Source: Emticicia aquatilis (GTDB taxonomy: Bacteria > Bacteroidota > Bacteroidia > Cytophagales > Spirosomataceae). From it: a DNA stretch of 64,000 nucleotides. Positions 10,180 to 18,503 of the stretch are shown here, one piece after another. Position 1 is the stretch's first letter; each line of letters opens with the position of its first letter. The notes under the pieces are model-generated. The model did not search any database. It saw nothing but the letters and a program-made list of their open reading frames with translations, and was not told the DNA's origin. Position numbers and translations under genes: made by a program. The stretch lies in NCBI RefSeq assembly GCF_014644295.1, contig NZ_BMKK01000004.1, positions 62,001-126,000 of the forward strand. Reading direction: 5' to 3'.

Positions 10180-10902
10180 ATGCTTGCAATATTTCGGAAA
10201 GAATTAAATAGTTTCCTCAATTCATTGGTTGCCTATATCGTAATTGGTGTTTTTTTAGTAATTGTTGGCCTATTTACATGGTTTTTCGACTCAAACGTAC
10301 TCGATTACGGCTATGCAGACCTCAATAATTTCTTTCAGTTAACTCCTTTTATTTTTGTATTTCTGATTCCAGCCATTACGATGCGTTCGTTATCAGAAGA
10401 ATATAAAAGCGGAACTATCGAATTATTATTCACCAAACCTTTAAGTGAGTGGCAAATTATTATTGGTAAATTTTTGGCTATTTTCTTACTGATTTTCGTG
10501 GCGTTACTGCCTACCCTACTTTACTATTATTCAGTTTATCAATTAGGTAATCCTAAAGGAAATATTGATTCGGCGGCAGTTAGTGGCTCTTATGTTGGCT
10601 TACTTTTGCTTGGGGCAACTTTTGCAAGTATTGGTCTATGGGCTTCATCAATAACTGATAATCAGATAGTTGCATTTGTGATTGGTGCAGTTCTTTGTTA
10701 TGTTTTTTATGATGGAATTCAACAACTTGCCAATGTTTTTAGTGGCACAACTCAATTCTATATTTCTTTTTTAAGTCTTGGCTACCATTATGAAGCACTC
10801 GGCAGAGGTTTAATTGATTCTCGAAATATAATCTATCTATTAAGCGTGATTTTCTTGATGCTCTTCTTGACTAAGCAAAATCTGGTATCTAAAAAGAACT
10901 GA
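10180..10902 (+). CDS. gldF: Gliding-associated ABC transporter permease GldF
   Basis: A 240-residue ABC-2-type permease with six hydrophobic segments. Hallmarks are the N-terminal FRKELNSFLNS, the first-loop FFQLTPFIFVFLIPAITMRSLSEE, and SGTIELLFTKPLSEWQIIIGKF, which closely follow GldF. In Flavobacterium GldF works with GldG and the ATPase GldA and is needed for gliding. Here the normally adjacent gldG is missing: the next gene is a phzF homologue 94 nt downstream. With sprA nearby, the organism probably has a type IX system; whether it glides cannot be told. Confidence 0.88.
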   Translation: MLAIFRKELNSFLNSLVAYIVIGVFLVIVGLFTWFFDSNVLDYGYADLNNFFQLTPFIFVFLIPAITMRSLSEEYKSGTIELLFTKPLSEWQIIIGKFLAIFLLIFVALLPTLLYYYSVYQLGNPKGNIDSAAVSGSYVGLLLLGATFASIGLWASSITDNQIVAFVIGAVLCYVFYDGIQQLANVFSGTTQFYISFLSLGYHYEALGRGLIDSRNIIYLLSVIFLMLFLTKQNLVSKKN

Positions 10903-10996
10903 TTTTTTATTTAGCTAAATAACAGATAATTAGAAGATTGCTTCGCTGTGGACTTATTGACCAAAACATTCATCAATAAAATATAAAATCAATAAA

Positions 10997-11785
10997 ATGC
11001 AATTACCTATTTATCAAGTAGATGCTTTCACCGACAAGTTATTTGGAGGAAATCCTGCGGCGGTAATTCCCTTAAAATCGTGGTTAGCCGATGATTTAAT
11101 GCAACGCATTGCTCTCGAAAATAACCTTTCAGAAACTGCCTTTTTTGTACCCAATGCCGATGGCTTCGAGATTCGCTGGTTCACTCCTACTGTTGAAGTA
11201 AATTTATGTGGCCACGCCACATTAGCAACAGCCTTTGTTATTTTCAATGTGTTGAAGTACCCTAAAGATATAATTTTGTTTAGTTCAAAAAGTGGAATTT
11301 TGAAAGTACGTAAAGCTGATAAATGGCTTGAACTTGACTTTCCACTGCAAGAGACTTTCATTTCGGATGCCCCAGAAGGATTGATTGAGAACATTGGTAA
11401 AAAACCAAAAGAAATTTACAGAGCAGCCGATGATTATATGTTGGTGTATGGTACTCAAAAAGAAATCGAAAAATTAAAACCCGATTTTAGTGCATTGAAA
11501 AACATAAAAGCTCGTGGCATAATCGTTACAGCAAAAGCAAAATCAAAGAAAATAGATTTTGTTTCTCGCTTCTTCGGACCAGGTTCTGGTATTGACGAAG
11601 ACCCCGTAACTGGTTCAGCACACACTAAATTAGTGCCATATTGGTCTAAAATCTTCAATAAAACAGAATTAACGGCCGAGCAAATATCAAGTCGAAAAGG
11701 CTATTTGAAATGCACTCTCGTCAATGACCGAGTATTGATGGCAGGAAAAGGCAAACTTTACCTCAAAGGAAAAATTAGCATCTAA
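10997..11785 (+). CDS. PhzF-family isomerase/epimerase-like protein
   Basis: This 262-residue protein has the two-lobed diaminopimelate-epimerase-like fold of the PhzF family. Signatures are FGGNPAAVIPL near residue 17, the catalytic-glutamate region NNLSETAFF (Glu at about 46), CGHATLATAFV, and RFFGPGSGIDEDPVTGSAH around residues 192-210. No phenazine genes are nearby, so the physiological substrate is unknown. It stands alone and ends at a strong terminator (11807-11838). The family assignment is firm; the reaction is not. Confidence 0.9.
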   Translation: MQLPIYQVDAFTDKLFGGNPAAVIPLKSWLADDLMQRIALENNLSETAFFVPNADGFEIRWFTPTVEVNLCGHATLATAFVIFNVLKYPKDIILFSSKSGILKVRKADKWLELDFPLQETFISDAPEGLIENIGKKPKEIYRAADDYMLVYGTQKEIEKLKPDFSALKNIKARGIIVTAKAKSKKIDFVSRFFGPGSGIDEDPVTGSAHTKLVPYWSKIFNKTELTAEQISSRKGYLKCTLVNDRVLMAGKGKLYLKGKISI

Positions 11786-11806
11786 TATAGTTTAAAAATC
11801 AAGTTT

Positions 11807-11838
11807 TGAGACACCGAAAATTCGGTGTCTCATTTTTT
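11807..11838 (+). terminator. Rho-independent terminator of the phzF-like gene
   Basis: A 12-bp perfect stem, TGAGACACCGAA (11807-11818) with TTCGGTGTCTCA (11821-11832), followed by a run of T. Confidence 0.92.
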
Positions 11839-11884
11839 TATCAAATATTTTGATAATTATCATAAAACATTTATATTAAAACAC

Positions 11885-11916
11885 TTGACACCCCCTATTC
11901 CGATTTCGTACCTTTG
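11885..11916 (+). promoter_or_regulatory. Bacteroidota-type promoter of queA
   Basis: TTG at 11885-11887, 21 nt spacer, then TACCTTTG at 11909-11916, a full match to the sigma-ABfr consensus TTG/TAnnTTTG. It implies a 5' leader of about 125 nt before queA. No preQ1 riboswitch was recognised in that leader. Confidence 0.75.
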
Positions 11917-12046
11917 CAGCCTTAAATACTTAGGTTAAGCAATTTTTCTTCGCCTAAATTTCTTCATGTCAGATAACAATCACCCCAATACATGAACGAA
12001 ATCTAACAATTTCTCTGTAAAAATCAGAGTTGGGAATACAATAACA

Positions 12047-13099
12047 ATGAAACTTTCAGAATTTAAACTTGACCTCCCGCATAGTCTTATTGCCATGCAC
12101 CCTTACGAACAACGTGATAGTAGTCGTATGATTGTGGTGAATCGCAAAACCAAAAAAATCGAACATAAGATGTTTAAAGACATCGTTGATTATTTTGGCG
12201 AAAACGATACAATGGTTGTAAACAATACTAAAGTATTTCCTGCACGTTTGTATGGTTCAAAAGAAAAAACAGGTGCAAAAATCGAAGTTTTCTTGCTTCG
12301 TGAATTAAACCGTGAAATGCGTTTGTGGGATGTGTTGGTTGACCCTGCTCGTAAGATTCGTGTAGGTAATAAACTTTATTTCGGTGATAGTGATTTAGTA
12401 GCCGAAGTAATTGACAACACAACTTCTCGTGGTCGTACAATCAGATTTTTATTTGATGGTTCACACGAAGAAATGATGAAAACGATTCACGAATTGGGCG
12501 AAACTCCTCTTCCGATTGACATCATTAAGCGTCCTGTAACAGAAGAAGACCGTGAGCGTTATCAGACAATCTTTGCTGAAAACGAAGGAGCAGTAGCCGC
12601 ACCAACGGCCGGTATGCACTTTACTCGCAATGTTCAACGCCGTATGGAGTTAAAAGGAACAAATTTCTGTCCTATCACGCTTCATATTGGTATCGGTACA
12701 TTCCGCCAAGTTGATGTAGAAGACCTTACTAAACACAAAACTGACTCTGAAAATTTCTTCATTCCAGAAGCTACTTGTGATATCGTAAACAATTCGATTG
12801 ACAAAGAAGGAAGAATCTGTGCGATTGGTACAACGGCAATGAAAGCCATCGAATCATCGGTTTCGGCAAGCAATCATTTGAAGCCAGTAAATAATGGATG
12901 GACAGATAAATTTATCTTCCCTCCTTTCGATTTCAAAATCACTAATGCTCTACTTACTAACTTACACTTGCCTGAGTCAATTTTATTGATGACAGCTTGT
13001 GCATTTGGTGGACATGAGCTTATCATGCACGCCTACAACGAAGCCATCAAAGAAAAATACAAATTCTTTACTTATGGCGATGTAATGTTAATTATCTAA
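12047..13099 (+). CDS. queA: tRNA preQ1(34) S-adenosylmethionine ribosyltransferase-isomerase
   Basis: A 350-residue enzyme of queuosine biosynthesis that transfers and isomerises the ribosyl group of SAM to 7-aminomethyl-7-deazaguanine at position 34 of tRNA, giving epoxyqueuosine. Family motifs are present from the start: [47 protein letters not shown], and later [33 protein letters not shown] and [18 protein letters not shown]. Length is normal. It is read from a strong promoter at 11885-11916 and is followed 50 nt later by ispD, with the left arm of an inverted repeat between them. Confidence 0.97.
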   Translation: MKLSEFKLDLPHSLIAMHPYEQRDSSRMIVVNRKTKKIEHKMFKDIVDYFGENDTMVVNNTKVFPARLYGSKEKTGAKIEVFLLRELNREMRLWDVLVDPARKIRVGNKLYFGDSDLVAEVIDNTTSRGRTIRFLFDGSHEEMMKTIHELGETPLPIDIIKRPVTEEDRERYQTIFAENEGAVAAPTAGMHFTRNVQRRMELKGTNFCPITLHIGIGTFRQVDVEDLTKHKTDSENFFIPEATCDIVNNSIDKEGRICAIGTTAMKAIESSVSASNHLKPVNNGWTDKFIFPPFDFKITNALLTNLHLPESILLMTACAFGGHELIMHAYNEAIKEKYKFFTYGDVMLII

Positions 13100-13100
13100 C

Positions 13101-13208
13101 CCCCCCGCCGACCCATCGGACTGCCCTAAAGGGGAGCTAAAATAAAGAAATGAATAATAAAGAAATAAGCTCCCCTTTAGGGGCGGACACCGTTGTGGCT
13201 GGGGGTAT
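13101..13208. repeat. REP-like inverted repeat spanning the ispD start
   Basis: CCCTAAAGGGGAGCT (13124-13138) is a perfect inverted copy of AGCTCCCCTTTAGGG (13168-13182). Both are flanked by G/C-rich outer sequence (C-run and GCCGACCC at 13101-13114; GGCTGGGGGT at 13197-13206) that is partly complementary. The GC-rich composition is unlike the surrounding DNA. The ispD ATG (13150) lies in the loop and the right arm is translated. This looks like a small palindromic mobile repeat that landed at the gene boundary. Confidence 0.75.
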
Positions 13209-13884
13209 CTATGCAATTATTGTGGCAGGTGGTAGTGGTAGCCGAATGAAAAGTGAAATTCCAAAGCAATTTCTACCACTCAAAGGTAAGCCTATTTTAA
13301 TTCACACAGTAGAAAAATTCCTGCAAGTACCTGATATTCAAGTCATTGTTGTTCTTCCCAAAAATGATATTGAGTATTGGAATGAAATTACTGCGACTAA
13401 CGAAGTTATCCAATCTCACAAAAACGCTATCAAAATCACGGTTGGCGGAGCTTCTCGATTTCAATCGGTAAAAAATGGATTAGGCACCATAGAAACTGAT
13501 GGGCTCGTAGCAGTTCACGATGGTGTTCGACCACTCATAAATCTTGAAATAATTCAAAACTCTTTTCAAGTAGCCGCCGAAAAAGGTAGTGCCGTAACCA
13601 GTGTTTGGGTCAAAGATTCAGTGAGACAATTTGATAACAACGGCGAAAACTCTACCGCACTTGACCGCACAAAACTGAAGTTAGTTCAAACTCCACAAAC
13701 CTTCCAAATCAGTTTGATGAAGAGGGCTTTTGAAGTAGAAGAACAAACTTTTTTTACAGATTGTGCGAGTGTTTTAGAATTTGCGGGCGAAAAAATCACG
13801 CTAATTGATGGTGCTTACGAAAACATCAAAATTACTACTCCAGAAGACATGTTAGTTGCCGAGGCTTTTCTGGCTCGTCGATAA
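13150..13884 (+). CDS. ispD: 2-C-methyl-D-erythritol 4-phosphate cytidylyltransferase
   Basis: Third enzyme of the non-mevalonate isoprenoid pathway; it joins CTP and MEP to give CDP-methylerythritol. The nucleotide-binding motif AIIVAGGSGSRMKSEIPKQF is at residues 22-41, with the expected Arg and Lys. VHDGVRPL and ENIKITTPEDM are also present. Family members normally begin just before AIIVAGG. Here about 20 extra residues (MNNKEISSPLGADTVVAGG) are encoded by the right arm of an inverted repeat, and no other in-frame start precedes the catalytic motif. The gene stops 1 nt before a converging lipoprotein gene. Confidence 0.93.
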   Translation: MNNKEISSPLGADTVVAGGIYAIIVAGGSGSRMKSEIPKQFLPLKGKPILIHTVEKFLQVPDIQVIVVLPKNDIEYWNEITATNEVIQSHKNAIKITVGGASRFQSVKNGLGTIETDGLVAVHDGVRPLINLEIIQNSFQVAAEKGSAVTSVWVKDSVRQFDNNGENSTALDRTKLKLVQTPQTFQISLMKRAFEVEEQTFFTDCASVLEFAGEKITLIDGAYENIKITTPEDMLVAEAFLARR

Positions 13885-13885
13885 A

Positions 13886-14686
13886 TTACTCACAATTATA
13901 TTCAAATTTCGATTTGCTCGTCACGGTTTTTCCTTGATTTTCCAAAATGATATTCATAGTTACTGGGAAACCTTGTTCGTTATAAGATGTTTCTCTTGCA
14001 GTACGAATATCAGGCACTTCCTTGAATTCTAAATTTTGAATCGAATAAAACTTTGTACCTACGATATTATTGCTACCAAAAGGGATGAAACTATAAAGCG
14101 GGCGTAGCAACCAATAAAGCTGAATATCGGGAATGCCTTCAAAAAAATTACGTTTATCATCAAAATTATGCTCATTGATGGTAGCTAAGCTTCCAAAATC
14201 AGCCCTTGTGATTCTGAATGGATTTCCATTGGCATCATATTCAATCGTGCGATTTGGCCCGATTAGATTTAAACTTACAACGGCAGTAGGTCGATTTTTT
14301 TCGTCATACTCAAATATAATTTCGTTTGACTGCACATTGTTTGTAAGCTGAGTTGCTTTTTCAGCATTGCCCTTCGCATTATATGCAATATTAAAAAGTA
14401 TTATTCTTGTAAGATTTGATTCATCTCTAATTCGAGAGATTCTCCCTAATTCGTTATACTCAAAAAAGATTCTTTGACGGGCAGTTGTATCAGTACCATT
14501 TCGGAGGTCGTAGCTATAAATTTTATCAATTCTATTATTTTTTAATGAAATCAAATCATGATGAATAAGATTGGTAGAAGGAGTTTCGGTAACAAATTTA
14601 GCTAAACGACAAATTGGCTGTTGCTCCGTTTTCTGACATGACCAAAAACACAAACAAAAAATAATTAAGTAAACATTTGTTTTCAT
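13886..14686 (-). CDS. Putative lipoprotein with YD-like repeats
   Basis: A 266-residue exported lipoprotein: a hydrophobic signal followed by FWSC, with Cys17 as the likely lipidated residue. The mature part carries several short repeats of the form FEYNELGRISRI, FEYDEKNRPTAV and IEYDANGNPFRI, spaced about 40-45 residues apart. These resemble RHS/YD beta-hairpin repeats seen in Bacteroidota surface lipoproteins. No enzyme motif is visible. It converges on ispD with 1 nt between the stops and lies downstream of the amine oxidase gene. Specific function unknown. Confidence 0.6.
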   Translation of the reverse strand: MKTNVYLIIFCLCFWSCQKTEQQPICRLAKFVTETPSTNLIHHDLISLKNNRIDKIYSYDLRNGTDTTARQRIFFEYNELGRISRIRDESNLTRIILFNIAYNAKGNAEKATQLTNNVQSNEIIFEYDEKNRPTAVVSLNLIGPNRTIEYDANGNPFRITRADFGSLATINEHNFDDKRNFFEGIPDIQLYWLLRPLYSFIPFGSNNIVGTKFYSIQNLEFKEVPDIRTARETSYNEQGFPVTMNIILENQGKTVTSKSKFEYNCE

Positions 14687-14811
14687 AGGTAGGGTGATAT
14701 TTTATATTAAAACAAATAAAGTTCGTCATTGTTAACGACAGAAACAAAGTAAATTTTGTTGTGTTAATTACAATGACGAACTTTAATAGTAAAATGCTGT
14801 ATTTAAGCACT

Positions 14812-16443
14812 TTAAGCCATGTTCATATCCTTTAATATGGCACGAGCGGCCACTTTGCCAGTATTTGCTCCACCGTTCATGTATCCCTGAAAATCAAAAC
14901 TGCAATGTTCTCCTGCAAAATATAAATTTCCTACTGGCTCAATTTCTGCCCCACCAATGGTTGTCCATTGCCCGACCTTGTATGCCGCGTAGCTACCAAG
15001 CGTAAATGGGTGACTTGGCCAATGGAATCTGACAGCATTACCGTTGTATTTTGCGGTACTACCCGGAAATATCTGGTTTAGCTTTGGCAAATAAGCCGCT
15101 GCTTGACTTTGAGCCGAACCATTACCAACATTTACCCCCGCACTTCCGCCGAAATAAAATGTGTATCCGCCAGCTGTGCCTCCTTGTAGTTGGCTATTAT
15201 CCCAACCCGATTGAACGCCGTTGTCGCTGAATACGTATCCAGAATAACCTAAGCCTCGCCACTTTCGCTCCGTAAAACCCAACATTAGTTTGGCATTCGT
15301 TCCATATCCTAACTGATTGATAGATTTACGTTTAACTGCAGGAAGATTCAAATCAATATCAACTTGGCGTAGTTTGGTGAATGGAATGGTCATCAAAACA
15401 TAATCTGCTTTGACGGTCTGAGCAACTCCTTTGAATTTTAATTCATATTTACCATTATCCTTACTTATTTTAGTAAGTTCCATATTTTTTTCAATCTGAC
15501 TTCCGTATAAGTCAGTTAATCTATCAGTAATTTGCTGATTTCCTCCCGCAATTTTGTAACGTTCGTCACTGACTCCAAAAATCTCAAAGGTTGTTCCACC
15601 TTTAGTATTGGGCGAAATTAAGTAAAGCATATTGATACATGACTGTTGCTGAGGAGCAAGACCATACTCAGTCTCATAAGCAATCTCTAAAAGTTCCTTT
15701 AACCAACCCGTGCAGTTGATAGAATTTAAGTAAGCCGTTATCGATAAGTTATCTAAACGCTCGTCATCGGCCGAAAAACTACTGTAACTAATCACATCTG
15801 ATAAGCTATTTATATCACGGCGAAGGTCGGCAGAGATGGTACGAAAAGCATCAATAACATCTTGAAGTGGAATTAATTGGCCATTGAAATAATAAGCGTC
15901 TTTGATGAGAGCAGTCTCAGATGGTGCTTGAGTATCTAACAACGTAAGGCCAAATTCAGCTGCTAAATTGAGCATATCTTTATGCCCTGAGTCAATAAAT
16001 TCACCACCTAACTCAGTTGTAAGGCCATTAGCCATGATATTTTTGGCGGTGTACATTCTTCCACCAGTACGATTCGAGGCTTCGTAAATGGTAAAATTAG
16101 TGAAGCCTCGTTTTGTAAAAATATGTGCCGCATGCAAGCCTGTAATACCTCCACCAACAATGGCAACACTTGGTTGAGTAGTTGTTGCTTTGCTGAATAA
16201 AGTATTTTCGGCTGAATCTGCATTAGGTGTTGGGTCATCAGCTTTGCAGGCTTCTAACAAACCTACCGCACTGCTAAACATAGCAAATTTTCCTGCATCA
16301 CTCAAAAACTTTCTGCGTTGCAAGAACTTTTCACGTTCAATTTCGATAACAGTTTGTGATGATAAGTTTTCAATGTTAGCTTTTTCGGCCAAACTAAAGG
16401 CTTGTTGTAAAAAAGAGAGTAAAGATGTTTTTGTAGTTTTCAT
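14812..16443 (-). CDS. Flavin amine oxidase-family protein with Tat-type N-terminus
   Basis: A 543-residue FAD-dependent oxidoreductase of the monoamine oxidase family. The dinucleotide-binding motif VAIVGGGITGLHAAHIF is near residue 93, followed by the EASNRTGGRM fingerprint. The C-terminus has YFAGEHCSFDFQGYMNGG, which closes the FAD site. Residues 42-66 read QRRKFLSDAG followed by a hydrophobic stretch ending LLEAC, a twin-arginine signal with a possible lipoprotein Cys. This suggests export of the folded flavoprotein, but the signal starts unusually late, after about 40 polar residues. Substrate unknown. Confidence 0.85.
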   Translation of the reverse strand: MKTTKTSLLSFLQQAFSLAEKANIENLSSQTVIEIEREKFLQRRKFLSDAGKFAMFSSAVGLLEACKADDPTPNADSAENTLFSKATTTQPSVAIVGGGITGLHAAHIFTKRGFTNFTIYEASNRTGGRMYTAKNIMANGLTTELGGEFIDSGHKDMLNLAAEFGLTLLDTQAPSETALIKDAYYFNGQLIPLQDVIDAFRTISADLRRDINSLSDVISYSSFSADDERLDNLSITAYLNSINCTGWLKELLEIAYETEYGLAPQQQSCINMLYLISPNTKGGTTFEIFGVSDERYKIAGGNQQITDRLTDLYGSQIEKNMELTKISKDNGKYELKFKGVAQTVKADYVLMTIPFTKLRQVDIDLNLPAVKRKSINQLGYGTNAKLMLGFTERKWRGLGYSGYVFSDNGVQSGWDNSQLQGGTAGGYTFYFGGSAGVNVGNGSAQSQAAAYLPKLNQIFPGSTAKYNGNAVRFHWPSHPFTLGSYAAYKVGQWTTIGGAEIEPVGNLYFAGEHCSFDFQGYMNGGANTGKVAARAILKDMNMA

Positions 16444-16530
16444 TGTTTTGTTTTAGGGGGTTATTATAAGAACTTGAGGTTGAAAAATTATAAAATTAAA
16501 ATATGCTGCTATTTTATGAAATATTCATTT

Positions 16531-17247
16531 CTAAAAAACTTTAGCCAGTATTGATTCGGGCAGAATTTTCAACAAGAATGCTATAATCTGATAACGTTTC
16601 GTTATGTATGCAACTTTCTTTTTTGCAGCAATTGCTTCAATAATCTGCCTTGCCGCTTTCTCTGAAGTTGCCACCCAAAACATTCCTTTATTCTGTTTTG
16701 TCATTGGCGTATCTACATAGCCAGGACGAATATCAGTAACATAAACTTTTGGATTGTATTTAGCCGAACGCATTCTTAAACCAGACATATAATTTGCCAT
16801 AAATGCTTTAGTGGCGTGATATTCGGGCGAATAGGCACTTCCTGTCAGGGAGGCCAAAGACGAAACACCAACCAAATGTCCACCCCCTTTTTGAACAAAA
16901 TATTTATATGACCATTGAGCCAAAGCAGTAAAACCACGAGCATTAATATCCACAGTATTCATTTCCTGCTCGTAAGTTGCTTTCTGGAACCCAACTCCTG
17001 CATTGATTATCACCAAATCAATACCATTGAGTATTTTTTCAGCCTCATCCATTTTGGCACGTGCTTCATCGGTTTTAGCAACATCCATTTCCAAAACTGA
17101 TATTTTAGTAGTTGGGAAAGCTTTTTGAATTTCTTCGAGAAGAGCTATTCGACGCCCTGTAATTACCATTTCATGGCCTTGAGCAGCATATAACTCAGCG
17201 ACTGAACGCCCAATTCCAGTTGTTGCACCAATAAGTACGATTTTCAT
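16531..17247 (-). CDS. Short-chain dehydrogenase/reductase
   Basis: A 238-residue classical SDR. The NAD(P)-binding motif is GATTGIGRSVAELYAAQG at residues 7-24, followed by TGRR, which suggests NADPH preference. The NAG motif is INAGVG near residue 84, the catalytic Ser lies in GVSSLASLTG, and the active-site Tyr/Lys are in YHATK. The C-terminal region is hydrophobic and could associate with membrane. Substrate unknown. It is divergent from meaB, with 119 nt between the starts. Confidence 0.88.
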   Translation of the reverse strand: MKIVLIGATTGIGRSVAELYAAQGHEMVITGRRIALLEEIQKAFPTTKISVLEMDVAKTDEARAKMDEAEKILNGIDLVIINAGVGFQKATYEQEMNTVDINARGFTALAQWSYKYFVQKGGGHLVGVSSLASLTGSAYSPEYHATKAFMANYMSGLRMRSAKYNPKVYVTDIRPGYVDTPMTKQNKGMFWVATSEKAARQIIEAIAAKKKVAYITKRYQIIAFLLKILPESILAKVF

Positions 17248-17366
17248 TCTTTCAAATATTAAGTTTCTACGAAAAACTGGGTAAAATAAAAGGTAAAGGA
17301 ATTCTATTTTGTTTAATATCTTTGTTTTTCAAATGTAGTAAAATCAAATCAATATTAATATTATTT

Positions 17367-18362
17367 ATGCAAAAACGTCTGACTGCTGAGGAATATATCA
17401 ACGGAATAATTGCTGGCAATAGAATCATCTTGAGTCGAGCTATTACATTGATAGAAAGCCAGTTAGAAAACGACAGAGCCATTGCACAAAAAGTATTGGA
17501 AGGTATTTTACCACATACGGGCGGAGCAGTCAGAATTGGAATAACAGGAGTGCCTGGTGTTGGTAAAAGTACATTTATTGAAGCCTTTGGTAAGCATATT
17601 ACTTCACTTGATAAAAAAATTGCAGTGCTGGCCATCGACCCTACAAGCCAACGAACAAAAGGTAGTATTATGGGTGATAAAACCCGTATGGAGGAGTTGG
17701 CTCATGATTCTTTGGCCTATATTCGACCTTCACCGTCGGGTAGTACACTGGGCGGAGTAGCCAACAAAACTCGTGAAACAATGCTGCTATGCGAAGCTGC
17801 GGGTTTTGAGGTAATTATAATCGAAACGGTTGGTGTTGGGCAGTCAGAGACCGTCGTAAAAGGCATGGTTGATTTCTTTTTGTTATTAATGCTTTCAGGA
17901 GCAGGCGACGAACTACAAGGTATTAAACGTGGAATTATGGAAATGGCCGATGCAATAGCCATTACAAAAGCTGACGGAGATAATAATCAGAAAGCTAAAA
18001 ACGCCCGTATGGAATATGTACACGCATTGCACCTTTTTCCACCTACTCCCAATAATTGGTATCCTCCTGTGCTAACTTGTTCAGCATTAGAAAAAAGTGG
18101 ATTAACTGAGATTTGGCAAGTAATTTCAGATTTTAAGGTACAAATGCTTCAAAATGGTTTTTGGAAGAAAAACCGTCAAGAGCAAAGCCTCAATTGGATG
18201 CACGATTATATCAAACAATACCTCGAAAATCAGTTTTTTAATGATAATGTGGTTAAAAACAACTTAGAATCAGTTTCAAGCCAAGTGCTTTCGGAAGCTA
18301 TTTTGCCGATTCAAGGAGCAAATATCCTTCTGGATAGCTATTTTAAATCTTTACATCATTAA
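17367..18362 (+). CDS. meaB: Methylmalonyl-CoA mutase-associated GTPase MeaB
   Basis: A 331-residue G3E-family P-loop GTPase that chaperones adenosylcobalamin-dependent methylmalonyl-CoA mutase. The Walker A is GVPGVGKSTF near residue 54, followed by AVLAIDPTSQRTKGSIMGDKTRM, SPSGSTLGGVANKTRE, IIETVGVGQSE (Walker B/switch) and the guanine-specificity motif TKAD. The start at 17367 (MQKRLTAEEY) matches relatives; the longer ORF from 17322 adds 15 residues. The mutase genes are not in the window. Confidence 0.94.
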   Translation: MQKRLTAEEYINGIIAGNRIILSRAITLIESQLENDRAIAQKVLEGILPHTGGAVRIGITGVPGVGKSTFIEAFGKHITSLDKKIAVLAIDPTSQRTKGSIMGDKTRMEELAHDSLAYIRPSPSGSTLGGVANKTRETMLLCEAAGFEVIIIETVGVGQSETVVKGMVDFFLLLMLSGAGDELQGIKRGIMEMADAIAITKADGDNNQKAKNARMEYVHALHLFPPTPNNWYPPVLTCSALEKSGLTEIWQVISDFKVQMLQNGFWKKNRQEQSLNWMHDYIKQYLENQFFNDNVVKNNLESVSSQVLSEAILPIQGANILLDSYFKSLHH

Positions 18363-18434
18363 ATTTTTGCTTGGCCGATTTCTTCGCTACCTACAATTCC
18401 CCACAATTTACTTAGACAATACTTAAAAAATAAG

Positions 18435-18442
18435 TAATTTTG
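18435..18442 (+). promoter_or_regulatory. Likely -7 element of the MMPL exporter promoter
   Basis: TAATTTTG matches TAnnTTTG, 62 nt upstream of the exporter start. The expected -33 TTG is replaced by TTA-like sequence. Confidence 0.5.
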
Positions 18443-18503
18443 CACTTTATAGCCTCCTTATAAAGATTCCTTGAAAATTTCCGACTACTGAAAAACCGTA
18501 TTT

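Noticed and set aside
11917-12046. A preQ1 riboswitch in the queA leader
   Set aside because: The leader is long enough, but I could not find the preQ1 hairpin plus A-rich tail pattern.
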